From positions 3,472,001 to 3,536,000 of the forward strand of contig CP026511.1 in the NCBI GenBank assembly GCA_004010935.1: a stretch of 64,000 bases of DNA, in the 5' to 3' direction. Shown in pieces: positions 1 through 7,956 of this stretch. The notes below the pieces were generated by a model. The model did no database searches. It was not told where the DNA came from and saw only the letters and a program-made list of their open reading frames with translations. Position 1 is the stretch's first letter, and each line of letters begins with the position of its first letter. The stretch comes from Pseudomonadaceae bacterium SI-3 (GTDB taxonomy: Bacteria; Pseudomonadota; Gammaproteobacteria; Pseudomonadales; Pseudomonadaceae). The position numbers were made by a program, and so were the translations under genes.

Positions 1-228
1 GCCATGCATCAGCACGACCGTCCGCCCATTGGCTTTGCCCGCGGGGGCCACGTCCATGTAAGCCATGGTCAATGGCTGGCGCTGAGACGAAAAATCGAAG
101 CGCTTGATCGGGTGCGGATATTCAAACCCTTCAAGGTGCGGGCCGTAGGTCGGTTGTTGTTCAGCGTGCAGCGCAGGCACCAGAGCAAGCCCGGCGACGA
201 ACATCAGGGAGGATATGGCTCGTTTCAC
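1..228 (-). CDS. Alpha/beta hydrolase, secreted (partial, N-terminus only)
   Basis: The gene runs off the left edge, so only the first 76 codons are seen. It starts at a GTG with AGGAG nine bases upstream. Residues 1-22 (VKRAISSLMFVAGLALVPALHA) form a clear signal peptide with an AxA-like cleavage end. The mature part continues through FEYPHPIKRF and reaches TVVLMHG at the edge, the beta-3 strand and oxyanion-hole region typical of alpha/beta-fold hydrolases. The catalytic Ser, Asp and His lie outside the window, so the substrate cannot be guessed. A tandem heptamer repeat lies 35-73 bp upstream of the start. Confidence 0.75.
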   Translation of the reverse strand, partial: MKRAISSLMFVAGLALVPALHAEQQPTYGPHLEGFEYPHPIKRFDFSSQRQPLTMAYMDVAPAGKANGRTVVLMHG

Positions 229-262
229 GAATCGACTCCTGGCAGGCGACCATGCGGCCGCG

Positions 263-301
263 ATGGCGTATGGCGTATGGCGTATGGCGTATGGCGTATG
301 G
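263..301. repeat. Tandem heptamer repeat (ATGGCGT)x5 plus 4 bp
   Basis: Five perfect uninterrupted copies of ATGGCGT followed by ATGG. On the minus strand this reads as CCATACG copies starting 35 bp upstream of the GTG of the hydrolase, where a promoter or 5' leader would be. Perfect short tandem repeats of this kind change copy number by slippage. The unit is not a multiple of three but lies outside the coding frame, so any effect would be on promoter spacing or leader structure. Confidence 0.9.
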
Positions 302-488
302 ATCGTTGTGCAGGAGCGGGCTGTTACCAACGTTCAGACAGACGCCGAAGGCTCAAGCACAACGGTTTGCCTATCTGGGAGCACGAAACCGGAGGGAGGG
401 TTCGGCGAGGCCGGTGCAAGAATGTTTCTTCGTGATACCGCCTCGCGCCAGTGAGCAAACTGCGAAACCGGCCGCGAACGATGCGCTG

Positions 489-917
489 CTACTGTGCGTC
501 GACCTGCTGGATATCGAAGCCGATGCGGTTATCACTGCTGATGCGGAACTGCAGCGTTTCTCCCGACTCGACCCGCGCCGCTTTCTCGCGCAGCAGACTG
601 CCCTTGCCGCACAGCGTGTCGTCCTCAGGGTCCGATTCGATGCTGACGATGCGCATCCCGGCCGGCACGTGCAAGTGCACCTGCTCGCCGACATGGATCC
701 GAGCCGCCAGCCTGCGATCAACCATCACAGCCACGTAGCAGCCTCCGCCGCGAATGCCGAAGTCGCGGGTCACCACCAACTCGCCACCATTGGCCACAGG
801 TGTCTGAAAGCCACGCAGACGCTCCTCGGGCACTGGCGTGATGTCCTCCGGGTCCGCCTGCCAGGACGAGCAACCGGCCAAGGCCAACACAGGGATGAGC
901 GCGAGCATCATGCGCAT
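489..917 (-). CDS. Putative lipoprotein, 142 aa
   Basis: The N-terminus MRMMLALIPVLALAGCSS is a type II signal peptide with a lipobox (LAGC, Cys16), so the product should be a lipid-anchored envelope protein. AGGAGA-like sequence precedes the ATG. The mature part contains two internal cysteines (GGGCYVAV, DDTLCGKG) and a mostly beta pattern. No enzyme motif was recognised. It resembles small conserved pseudomonad lipoproteins of unknown role. It stands alone, with about 85 bp to the next gene upstream on the same strand. Confidence 0.75.
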   Translation of the reverse strand: MRMMLALIPVLALAGCSSWQADPEDITPVPEERLRGFQTPVANGGELVVTRDFGIRGGGCYVAVMVDRRLAARIHVGEQVHLHVPAGMRIVSIESDPEDDTLCGKGSLLREKAARVESGETLQFRISSDNRIGFDIQQVDAQ

Positions 918-1002
918 AAGGATTCTCCTGTCAGATAAGCGAAGCGGTGATGGTATGACAGGTGTGTTCGCTCACCGTGCGGAAATATGCGCTCACCCGG
1001 AT

Positions 1003-1224
1003 CTAACGGGTCGACACCGGATGACTGCTGCCCGGATAAGGCCGCTCTTCTTCCAACGTCCCGTGGCGATCGTAGACCTCGACCGATGCGGTCTTGCCTT
1101 CCATCAAGCTATCCAGGCCGGTGAACATTTCATCCTTGGTCAGGGTTCGCAATACCGTTTCCTGGGATTGCTGATCGGTCAGCTCCCAGCCCATCGGGGT
1201 CGGGTTAACGTGATATTTGTCCAT
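1003..1224 (-). CDS. DUF2188-like small protein, 73 aa
   Basis: A small soluble protein starting MDKYHVNPTPMGWEL, preceded by AGGAGTGCCAG. The pattern of an N-terminal HVxPxxxGW segment, a central helix and a C-terminal VEVYDRHGTLEEERPY strand matches the DUF2188 layout (a strand, GW, a helix, then dGxixxxxxY). The function of that family is unknown. It sits 49 bp downstream of the acidic 50-aa gene on the same strand and may be co-transcribed with it. Confidence 0.7.
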   Translation of the reverse strand: MDKYHVNPTPMGWELTDQQSQETVLRTLTKDEMFTGLDSLMEGKTASVEVYDRHGTLEEERPYPGSSHPVSTR

Positions 1225-1273
1225 CTGGCACTCCTGGGTGTTGCGCAGTTTCGGCTGCGCAGGTCATTCAACT

Positions 1274-1426
1274 TCAGCCGCGGCTGTCTTGGTCGTCATC
1301 GATCTCGCTGTCGTCGAAATCAGGATCCTCGCCTGCTTCCTTCTCGCCAGCATCGGTCATGGTGACGTCCGGCAGGTCGTCGGCTGGCTTGTCCTGCTCA
1401 CGCTGAGTCTGGTCGCTCTGGTTCAT
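1274..1426 (-). CDS. Small acidic protein, 50 aa
   Basis: ATG preceded by GAGGTAGCC gives a 50-residue, strongly acidic protein (MNQSDQTQREQDKPADDLPD at the start, ending DDDQDSRG) with no hydrophobic segment and hardly any predicted fold. The good ribosome binding site, same-strand placement upstream of the DUF2188-like gene and host-like codon use support a real gene. Disordered acidic proteins of this size are common near stress genes in pseudomonads. No function can be assigned. Confidence 0.5.
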   Translation of the reverse strand: MNQSDQTQREQDKPADDLPDVTMTDAGEKEAGEDPDFDDSEIDDDQDSRG

Positions 1427-1627
1427 GGCTACCTCGTTGCGTTGGTGCGAAAGGGTCTAACCATTTGGAGCAACAGCCGGCCGATAGCGTTCGCCTGTTC
1501 AGCCACCGGCGGTCCGATCAGCCCGCCTTGATCGAAAGAATCCAGCATCCTTCCCAACTTGCGATTGCAGCGCCCCCCGGACTCCACCACACTGCCGACA
1601 ATCCAATCTTTGACCGGAGCTGCTGCC

Positions 1628-2020
1628 ATGCCTGCCACCCAAACCCCGTCGCGCGACAGTATTCTGGCCGACCCGGATGCGCTCAACTGCACCATCTACC
1701 GTGCTCACGAAACGGACCCGGATGGTGAAGAACGCGACATGGGCGACGCCCGCGTCATCATCACCGGGCAGTTCGAGCCGCCGCAGGAGTGGGACGCCAA
1801 GGCGCGCGCTGACTATTTCGACGGGATGCCGGAAGACGCCTTCTTCACCGCTGTTTTCGCCAGCGAACCTGGCTCCGACTCAACAGGGTTCTTTACCGTC
1901 GAAGCCGACGATTATGCTGCCGTCACCGAACAGGACGGCAGCATCTCCATGTTCTACATCTGCGAGCGGTTGGACGACGACAGCTACGTGTTGCTGCGCG
2001 AGGAAGACGACGAGGAATAA
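1628..2020 (+). CDS. Acidic hypothetical protein, 130 aa
   Basis: The start at MPATQTPSRDSILADPDA is chosen because GGAG lies upstream and the preceding in-frame residues look like non-coding sequence. The protein is soluble and very acidic (the C-terminus ends LLREEDDEE). It contains a segment GDARVIITGQFEPPQEWDAK and a likely alpha/beta core. No signal peptide or membrane helix is present, and the family was not recognised. A perfect 8-bp stem (CGGGTCTG/CAGACCCG, 2060-2086) follows the gene and may end transcription. Confidence 0.65.
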   Translation: MPATQTPSRDSILADPDALNCTIYRAHETDPDGEERDMGDARVIITGQFEPPQEWDAKARADYFDGMPEDAFFTAVFASEPGSDSTGFFTVEADDYAAVTEQDGSISMFYICERLDDDSYVLLREEDDEE

Positions 2021-2149
2021 ACCGCACGCTAGCGGTTACCGAACCCTCTCCTCGCTAGCCGGGTCTGTCTTGTATAGGCAGACCCGTCGGCCGTACCCGA
2101 TACGCCTGAGTAACACCCCGCACACCATTTCGCCGCAAAGAGGAATCGC

Positions 2150-3415
2150 ATGAGCCCTCTGCACCGCCGCTGGCAATCCCCCGTCACACGAATGAAGCTG
2201 GTCGCCGGCCTGCTCCTGCTGCTCGCCGCGCTGCTCTACGTCATCGCAACCGCCATGGAGCCGCGTCACCCGGCCTGGGGCTACCTCGCCTCTTTTGCAG
2301 AAGCGGCAATGGTCGGTGCGATTGCCGACTGGTTCGCCGTGACCGCCCTGTTCCGCCACCCGCTCGGCCTGCCGATCCCGCATACGGCGATCATTCCGCG
2401 CAGCAAAGCGCGCATCGGGCGGAATCTGTCGACATTCATCACCACTCACTTCTTGTCCACTCCGATGGTGCTGGCCAAGCTCGAAGCACTGGATATCGGC
2501 GGCCGGCTAGCCAACTGGCTGCGCCATCCCGCTAATGCCGAAGCGGTTGGCCGCCAGCTCACCGGTATGGCGCGGTTCGGCGTCGAGTCGCTGCACGATG
2601 AACGCGTGCAAGCGTTCGTACAGGCCAAGCTGATCAACCGAGCGCGCAAGGCCGATCTCGCACCGATCTGCGGTCAGGTGCTGGAAATGCTTACCCGACA
2701 GGGCAAACATCAGGCGATGCTCGATGAAGCGCTGATCAAGGTCGATGCGCTGCTGCAGGACGATGACACCCGTGCACTGGTGGCCGACGCCATCACCGCC
2801 GAGGTCCGCACGCTGCGCTATCTGGGACTCGGCAAGGCGGTCGGCGGTTGGTCGGCGAACAAGTTCGTCGACGGCGTATCGGCTGTCATCGCAGAGATCG
2901 CGGGTGACCCTGAACATCCGCTACGGGAGCGCTTCGACGAGCATGTTGCGGAGTACATCGACCGGCTCAAGCATGACCCGGCTTATCGGCTGGAAGTCGA
3001 ACGCATCGTCGCTCAGCTGCTTGAACATCCGGCGACCACCGATTACCTGCAGACGCTCTGGCGTGAGCTGACCGAGTGGCTGGAAGCGGATCTGGAGAGC
3101 GCGGATTCACGCATCGGCAAAAGAATCGTGCGCCTGACCCAAGGCTTGGGCGACTCGCTTTCCGCCGACACGTCCATGCGTACCTGGATCAACGAGCAAC
3201 TGATGGCGGCCGCGCCCAGCCTGCTCGAGCGCTACCGCGGGCAGATCGGCAAATACATCACCCAGCGCGTGGAAAACTGGGAGAGCCGCGAACTGGTCGA
3301 GCAGATGGAACAGAGTGTCGGCAAAGACCTGCAGTACATCCGCATCAACGGCACCCTGGTGGGCGGGCTGGTCGGGCTGCTGCTGCATGCCCTGACTCAG
3401 CTGGCAGCTGGCTGA
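2150..3415 (+). CDS. DUF445 family membrane protein, 421 aa
   Basis: Two transmembrane segments lie at the N-terminus (residues about 17-38, LVAGLLLLLAALLYVIATAM, and 40-60, where FAEAAMVGAIADWFAVTALF carries the DUF445 signature). A long helical cytoplasmic or periplasmic region follows, and a final hydrophobic helix (GTLVGGLVGLLLHALTQLAA) closes the protein. Order and length match E. coli YjiN-type proteins, whose function is unknown. The ATG follows AGAGGAATCGC. Its 3' end overlaps the converging ABC ATPase gene by 19 bp. Confidence 0.88.
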   Translation: MSPLHRRWQSPVTRMKLVAGLLLLLAALLYVIATAMEPRHPAWGYLASFAEAAMVGAIADWFAVTALFRHPLGLPIPHTAIIPRSKARIGRNLSTFITTHFLSTPMVLAKLEALDIGGRLANWLRHPANAEAVGRQLTGMARFGVESLHDERVQAFVQAKLINRARKADLAPICGQVLEMLTRQGKHQAMLDEALIKVDALLQDDDTRALVADAITAEVRTLRYLGLGKAVGGWSANKFVDGVSAVIAEIAGDPEHPLRERFDEHVAEYIDRLKHDPAYRLEVERIVAQLLEHPATTDYLQTLWRELTEWLEADLESADSRIGKRIVRLTQGLGDSLSADTSMRTWINEQLMAAAPSLLERYRGQIGKYITQRVENWESRELVEQMEQSVGKDLQYIRINGTLVGGLVGLLLHALTQLAAG

Positions 3416-4071
3416 GCATTGAGCGAGCGCAGCGTGTCGCAGATCTGACTGGCATTGGTCCCGTCGGTCAGCGGTCGATCCCAACGCAGGCTCGCAGGCT
3501 TGCCGTTCATGTACCACAGCCGATTGGCGAGCTGATCGGCGTCGCGCGCATCGTGGGTCACGCAGATCAGCGCCATCTGTGGCTGCCCTTCAAGCAGCCG
3601 GACAATCAGCTCGCGCAGTTCGGCAGCGCGGTCCGGGTCCAACGAGGCAAAGGGCTCATCGAGCAAGAGCAGATCAGGTTTGACGGCCAGGCACCGAGCC
3701 AGCGAGGCGCGGCGCGCCATACCCAGCGAGAGCTGATCCGGCAGACGATCACCTGCATCGCCCAGGCCAACGTCGGCCAGTAGCCGATCAATATCGCCTG
3801 GGGTGGCGCCGACCAGCTTGAGGTTCTGCCGCACCGTGTACCAGGGCAGCAGGCGGTGCTCCTGAAACAGGTAGCCGACGCGCCGCCCGGATTGAAGACG
3901 GATCATCGGAGCCAGGCGTGGATCAAGGCCTGCGATGGCGTTGAGCAAGGTAGTCTTGCCGACGCCGGAGGGGCCCAGCAAGCAGATTCGATCCCCGGCC
4001 CGCACCTGTACGTCGATCAGCCCGAGCACCGGATGGTCTGCCGCTACGCCATCGATGCGCAGCTCAAGCAT
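3397..4071 (-). CDS. ABC transporter ATP-binding protein (SsuB/TauB class), 224 aa
   Basis: Complete nucleotide-binding domain: Walker A LLGPSGVGKTTLL, a Q-loop region (YLFQEHRLLPW), the signature LSLGMARRASLARCLA (LSLGM in place of LSGGQ), Walker B DLLLLDEPFASLD and switch His VTHDA. The RLLPW after the Q-loop is typical of nitrate/sulfonate/taurine ATPases. It is the last gene of a three-gene importer operon and overlaps the permease by 8 bp. Its stop codon overlaps the 3' end of the DUF445 gene. Substrate unknown. Confidence 0.88.
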   Translation of the reverse strand: MLELRIDGVAADHPVLGLIDVQVRAGDRICLLGPSGVGKTTLLNAIAGLDPRLAPMIRLQSGRRVGYLFQEHRLLPWYTVRQNLKLVGATPGDIDRLLADVGLGDAGDRLPDQLSLGMARRASLARCLAVKPDLLLLDEPFASLDPDRAAELRELIVRLLEGQPQMALICVTHDARDADQLANRLWYMNGKPASLRWDRPLTDGTNASQICDTLRSLNAQPAAS

Positions 4072-4825
4072 GCTGCATCCCGGCGTTGCGCCAGCTCGAT
4101 GCGCGTCGCTCCAGCGGCTGCAGCAGCGCCAGCTCGATCAGCTGTACGACGGCAATGAAGGCCAGGCTATAGGCCAATATGCTCGCCACATCGAAGACCT
4201 GAAACGCCATGTGCAGCTGAAAACCGACACCATCGGAACGGCCCAGCAGTTCGACCACCAGGACGATCTTCCAGATCAGCGCCAGGCCCCCGCGGGTCGC
4301 CGCCATCAGATACGGAAACAGCTGCGGCAGCCAGACGTTCGCCACCCGCTGCCAACGGTTGAAGTTGTAGACCTGGGCCATCTGTTCCAGCTTCGGATCG
4401 AGACTGCGCGCGCCTTCGCGCACCGTCACCGCCACGTTCGGCACTTTATTGATCACCACCGCCAGCACCGCTGCCGCTTCCACCAGACCGAACCAGACAT
4501 AGAGCAGGATGATGGTGACCAGCGCTGGCAGGTTGAGAAAAAGCACCAGCAGCGGATCGAGCACCGCGTTGGCGAACCGCGAGCGCCCCATCCAGACGCC
4601 CAGCAGCGCACCCAGCACCATCGCAAGCGCAAAGCTGATCAGCACCCGACGCAGGGTGACCAACAGATGATGAGGCAGCTCACCACTCTGGACGGTGAGC
4701 CAGAACGCATGCGCCACCTCAGCCGGCGAAGGCAGCAGCGGTGTGTCCGCTGTCAGCGCAATGACGGCCCACACCGCGACCAACAGCGGCAGTGCAACCC
4801 AGCAGGCATAGCGCGAGCCGGTCAT
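4064..4825 (-). CDS. ABC transporter permease (SsuC/TauC class), 253 aa
   Basis: Inner-membrane permease with about six transmembrane helices and the binding-protein-dependent transport signature (EAAAVLAVVINKVPNVAVTV followed by REGARSLDPKLEQMAQVYNF), which contacts the ATPase. Length fits the family. It overlaps the upstream binding-protein gene by 4 bp (ATGA type) and the downstream ATPase gene by 8 bp, so the three are translated as a coupled unit. The ATG is the family-typical start MTGSRYACWVALPLLVAVW. Confidence 0.87.
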   Translation of the reverse strand: MTGSRYACWVALPLLVAVWAVIALTADTPLLPSPAEVAHAFWLTVQSGELPHHLLVTLRRVLISFALAMVLGALLGVWMGRSRFANAVLDPLLVLFLNLPALVTIILLYVWFGLVEAAAVLAVVINKVPNVAVTVREGARSLDPKLEQMAQVYNFNRWQRVANVWLPQLFPYLMAATRGGLALIWKIVLVVELLGRSDGVGFQLHMAFQVFDVASILAYSLAFIAVVQLIELALLQPLERRASSWRNAGMQHA

Positions 4826-5832
4826 GGTTCGCTCTGAAACAGCGCCGCGGGCATCAGCTTTTCCGGCTCGGCGCCGGTCAGCAGCAACAGCCGATGCAGC
4901 GCAGCGATGCGCGCCGCGTCCAGCGGTTGGGGAATGCCTTCGACAAAGCTGTCATGCAGCGCAGCGAACACCGCGTCGTTATCGGCCCGCATCAAGGGCC
5001 GGATTTCCTGCCAGAGATCGCGCTGACTTGCCAGCTGGTCCTTGGTCTCGCGCAAGGCGCGGGAGAAGCGCTGCAAGAGATCATCGTGTTCAATCGCCCA
5101 GGCTTGCGGGAACAGGTAGCCGAGCACCGGGAGATCGGGGTCGAGACCCAGCGTTCCAATCAGATCCGCCAGACCGAAGGCAATACGCACACCGCCCTCA
5201 CCACGCAGGCGCGCCGAGAAGTGCCAGAAGGTCAGCAGCGCATCCACCTGGCCACGCCGCAACGCCTGGCTGAGCAGGGGCGGCGCCGCGTACTGCACCG
5301 TCGCCTCGCGGGCCAGGTCAATCCCCTGCCCCGCCGCCGCCTGCTGCAGCAGTTGCCAACCGAGCCCGTCCGGGCCACCGGCGACGCCAATGCGCTTGCC
5401 GCGCAGGTCGGCCAGGGTACGAATAGGGCTACTGTCGTTTACCAGCACTTCGCCGATTTGCGAGGAAAACGGCAGGTAGCGATACAACGTCCCGGCCTCG
5501 TAGCGTGCCTGCGCCCAGAGCAGGTCGCTTACCGCGCCATCCACGCTGCCGCTGCTCAGCGCCAGACGCGACGCTGGCAAATCAGCCACCAAACGCACCT
5601 TGAGATCGAAGCCATTGGCCTTGTCCAGCCCATGACGCTTGAGATGGTCGAGTTCCCAATGCGGCGTGCCGAACTGCAACACGCTAAGGGTCAGCACCGG
5701 CAGCGGTTGCGCCTCGCCCTGCGCCTGAACGAACAACGGGACTACCGCGAGCAGAACCACACGCCCGCATCGAAGCGCTGCGAGGCATGCACGAGCAAAA
5801 GACAAGTTGAGGGACCACGGAGCAGGCTTCAT
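4822..5832 (-). CDS. ABC transporter substrate-binding protein (NMT1/SsuA-like), 336 aa
   Basis: A signal peptide (residues about 1-38, ending VVPLFVQAQGEA) precedes a periplasmic binding protein of the type-2 fold: LTLSVLQFGTPHWEL, LPASRLALSSGSVDGAVSDL, TLADLRGKRIGVAGG and VDALLTFWHFSARL are the expected conserved blocks of NMT1/THI5/SsuA proteins. First gene of the importer operon, followed by permease and ATPase. No obvious Shine-Dalgarno sequence precedes the ATG. The ligand cannot be read from sequence: sulfonates, nitrate, taurine and thiamine precursors are all taken up by relatives. Confidence 0.82.
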   Translation of the reverse strand: MKPAPWSLNLSFARACLAALRCGRVVLLAVVPLFVQAQGEAQPLPVLTLSVLQFGTPHWELDHLKRHGLDKANGFDLKVRLVADLPASRLALSSGSVDGAVSDLLWAQARYEAGTLYRYLPFSSQIGEVLVNDSSPIRTLADLRGKRIGVAGGPDGLGWQLLQQAAAGQGIDLAREATVQYAAPPLLSQALRRGQVDALLTFWHFSARLRGEGGVRIAFGLADLIGTLGLDPDLPVLGYLFPQAWAIEHDDLLQRFSRALRETKDQLASQRDLWQEIRPLMRADNDAVFAALHDSFVEGIPQPLDAARIAALHRLLLLTGAEPEKLMPAALFQSEP

Positions 5833-5945
5833 GCCCGCAGGGTACGAAGCCTCGCATTCGCTACGAATAGTACTTTGGTGTTTCTTCGCTGCTGCGATGG
5901 TCGCGGCTGCAACCGGTGCGGCAGCGATGCCAGTTCAGGTGCCGA

Positions 5946-6392
5946 TCAGTGCTCGCTCTCGGCAAGCTTGCTTACCAGCCGCGCCTGCAGCTTCTCCAGC
6001 TCTGCCGGATCGGCCTTACCTGCAGCGTGAATGCCGAGCCCCTCGCCCGAATAGCGCGGGACGATATGTACATGGATGTGAAACACCGTCTGCCCCGCCG
6101 GCGCCCCGTTGAACTGCGCCACTTGCACGCCATCGGGTTGCAACTCCTCGACGATCACGCGAGCGAGCTTCTGCACCACCGCCATCATCTTGCACAGCGC
6201 ATCGGTATCCACATCGAGGATGTTGCACGCCGCGGACCGCTTCGGAATCACCAGCGCATGCCCGTAGGACTGCGGAAACAGATCCAGGAAAGCGAGTACA
6301 TCGTCATCCTCGTAGAGCTTGTAGCAAGGCGCATCGCCGCGAATGATCTGGGCGAAGATGTTCTGTGGGTCGTAGGGGGTAGTTAAGCTCAT
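5946..6392 (-). CDS. HIT family nucleotide-binding protein, 148 aa
   Basis: The histidine-triad motif is intact: QTVFHIHVHIVPRY (HxHxHxx), after the usual YEDDDVLAFLDLFPQSYGHALVIPK region. The start at MSLTTPYDPQNIF is preferred over the longer frame because GGAG lies six bases before it and HIT proteins begin near this point. Members hydrolyse nucleoside phosphoramidates or related nucleotides in the cytoplasm. In Pseudomonas aeruginosa a HIT gene lies close to hrpA, which agrees with the general gene order here. Confidence 0.92.
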   Translation of the reverse strand: MSLTTPYDPQNIFAQIIRGDAPCYKLYEDDDVLAFLDLFPQSYGHALVIPKRSAACNILDVDTDALCKMMAVVQKLARVIVEELQPDGVQVAQFNGAPAGQTVFHIHVHIVPRYSGEGLGIHAAGKADPAELEKLQARLVSKLAESEH

Positions 6393-6480
6393 GAGCGACT
6401 CCGATAAGTTAAGCGGCCTAAGCACATAGTGGATGCGTTTTGATGCGTAGCGTACGGCCACAACAAGGGAAACGGACACC

Positions 6481-7059
6481 ATGACAAATGAGGAATTCGT
6501 CGGCTTTGCATGCCCACATAGCTGGTTCTTAGTGGCGGACGATCTCCACGACCAAGCCTTGAAACTAAGGGAAAGCTACGGACATGGATTCCTTCGGCGA
6601 AAAGACCACCAGACTGGGCGCGAAGCATTTTGGGACAACACGGATCGTGCGACATTTCTCCTTGCGTCGTTTGCCTTAGAGAATGCAATCAAGGTCTTTC
6701 TGGTATTTGAGAATCCGAGCTGGATATCGAATGGCACACTTGCAAAACCCCTTCGATCACACAAGTTGACGGAACTTGCGGCATTGTCAAGGCACGCTCC
6801 CTACAGGCGCAAAGCACGGAAAATCCTGGGCACGTTTGAAGACGGTAACGAATCTTGGGCTAGGTATCCCTGCGCCCTGAACAAGGCAAGCAGCACCGAT
6901 CCGGCAAACCTAAGCCCGGAAATATGGACGGATTACGAATGGCTTATATCGGCTTATGGCCGCCGTTTAACAAAACTCTTATCGCAGCATTGGAAGGGCC
7001 CTCATGGATTCGAGGCAACGTACGAGATTCACGGAACATTCCTAGATGCTCTGAACTAG
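6481..7059 (+). CDS. Unrecognised protein, HEPN-like helical region, 192 aa
   Basis: Codon use is visibly less GC-rich than the flanking genes, and the gene stands alone between the HIT and glutathione-transferase genes, suggesting horizontal acquisition. The segment ATFLLASFALENAIKVFLVF, followed after a loop by RSHKLTELAAL, resembles the aLExxlKxxL...HxLxxL pattern of HEPN-type four-helix proteins. This is a resemblance only: no canonical Rx4-6H catalytic motif is evident. HEPN proteins often occur in toxin-antitoxin or defence systems, but no partner gene is adjacent. GGGAAACGG upstream is a weak ribosome binding site. Confidence 0.6.
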   Translation: MTNEEFVGFACPHSWFLVADDLHDQALKLRESYGHGFLRRKDHQTGREAFWDNTDRATFLLASFALENAIKVFLVFENPSWISNGTLAKPLRSHKLTELAALSRHAPYRRKARKILGTFEDGNESWARYPCALNKASSTDPANLSPEIWTDYEWLISAYGRRLTKLLSQHWKGPHGFEATYEIHGTFLDALN

Positions 7060-7166
7060 GCGCCTACCCAGGAATCGCTATCGAACGAAAGATAAAAAAA
7101 CCTGACCCTTAGTAACAACCCGTACCAACCTACCGACTCGAATAACCCGCTTCCCTGGAGGGCTCC

Positions 7167-7871
7167 ATGCACGATCTATCCACCTTCACGATCACCCAGA
7201 AATGGCCTGCCAGTTACCCGGATCGTCTGCAGCTGTATTCGCTGCCCACGCCCAACGGGGTGAAGGTGTCGATCATGCTGGAGGAGACCGGTCTGCCCTA
7301 CGAGGCGCATCTGGTCAGCTTCGAGAGCGGTGACCAGCGCTCAGAAGAATTCCTTTCGCTGAACCCGAACAACAAGATTCCGGCGATCCTCGATCCCAAC
7401 GGCCCGGACGGAGAGCCGCTGGCATTGTTCGAGTCCGGTGCGATTCTGCTGTACCTGGCCGAGAAAACCGGTCAGTTGATGCCGGAGAACGCCGCAGCCC
7501 GCTACGAAACGATTCAGTGGTTGATGTTCCAGATGGGCGGCGTCGGCCCGATGTTTGGCCAGCTCGGTTTCTTTCATAAGTTCGCCGGCAAGGATTACGA
7601 AGACAAACGTCCGCGCGACCGTTACGTCGCCGAAGCCCAACGCTTGCTGGGCGTGCTGGAAAAGCGCCTGGAAGGTCGCGAATGGATCATGGGCGGGCGC
7701 TACAGCATCGCCGATATCGCTACATTCCCGTGGGTCCGCGGGCTGGTGGAGTTCTACGAAGCGCGTGAACTGGTGGAGTTCGAGCGCTTCGTCAACGTCC
7801 AGCGGGTACTGGATGCCTTCGTCGCCCGGCCAGCGGTGGCCAAGGGGCTGAATATTCCACCGCACGGGTGA
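7167..7871 (+). CDS. Glutathione S-transferase, YfcG/YghU-like, 234 aa
   Basis: Thioredoxin-fold N-terminal domain (RLQLYSLPTPNGVKVSIMLE with the TPNG loop of Nu-class enzymes, then NNKIPAILD and the cis-Pro and ALFESGAIL glutathione-binding ESxAI motif). The helical C-terminal domain follows, with IADIATFPWVRG. Nu-class enzymes have disulfide-bond reductase activity using two glutathiones. The ATG follows GGAGGG with ideal spacing. YfcG is slightly shorter and YghU longer, so the exact subgroup is uncertain. Confidence 0.9.
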   Translation: MHDLSTFTITQKWPASYPDRLQLYSLPTPNGVKVSIMLEETGLPYEAHLVSFESGDQRSEEFLSLNPNNKIPAILDPNGPDGEPLALFESGAILLYLAEKTGQLMPENAAARYETIQWLMFQMGGVGPMFGQLGFFHKFAGKDYEDKRPRDRYVAEAQRLLGVLEKRLEGREWIMGGRYSIADIATFPWVRGLVEFYEARELVEFERFVNVQRVLDAFVARPAVAKGLNIPPHG

Positions 7872-7956
7872 CGCTGGACTAGGGTTGACGGAGTGGATCG
7901 CTTATCGGGGACGGCTGTTGGCTGACCTCGCCACAACAAAACCGTGAGGTGACGGT

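Noticed and set aside
4792..6030. Long plus-strand open frame of 412 codons over the binding-protein gene
   Set aside because: Antisense shadow typical of GC-rich DNA; the minus strand encodes a complete signal peptide and binding protein. The same applies to long frames opposite hrpA, rapA and lhr.
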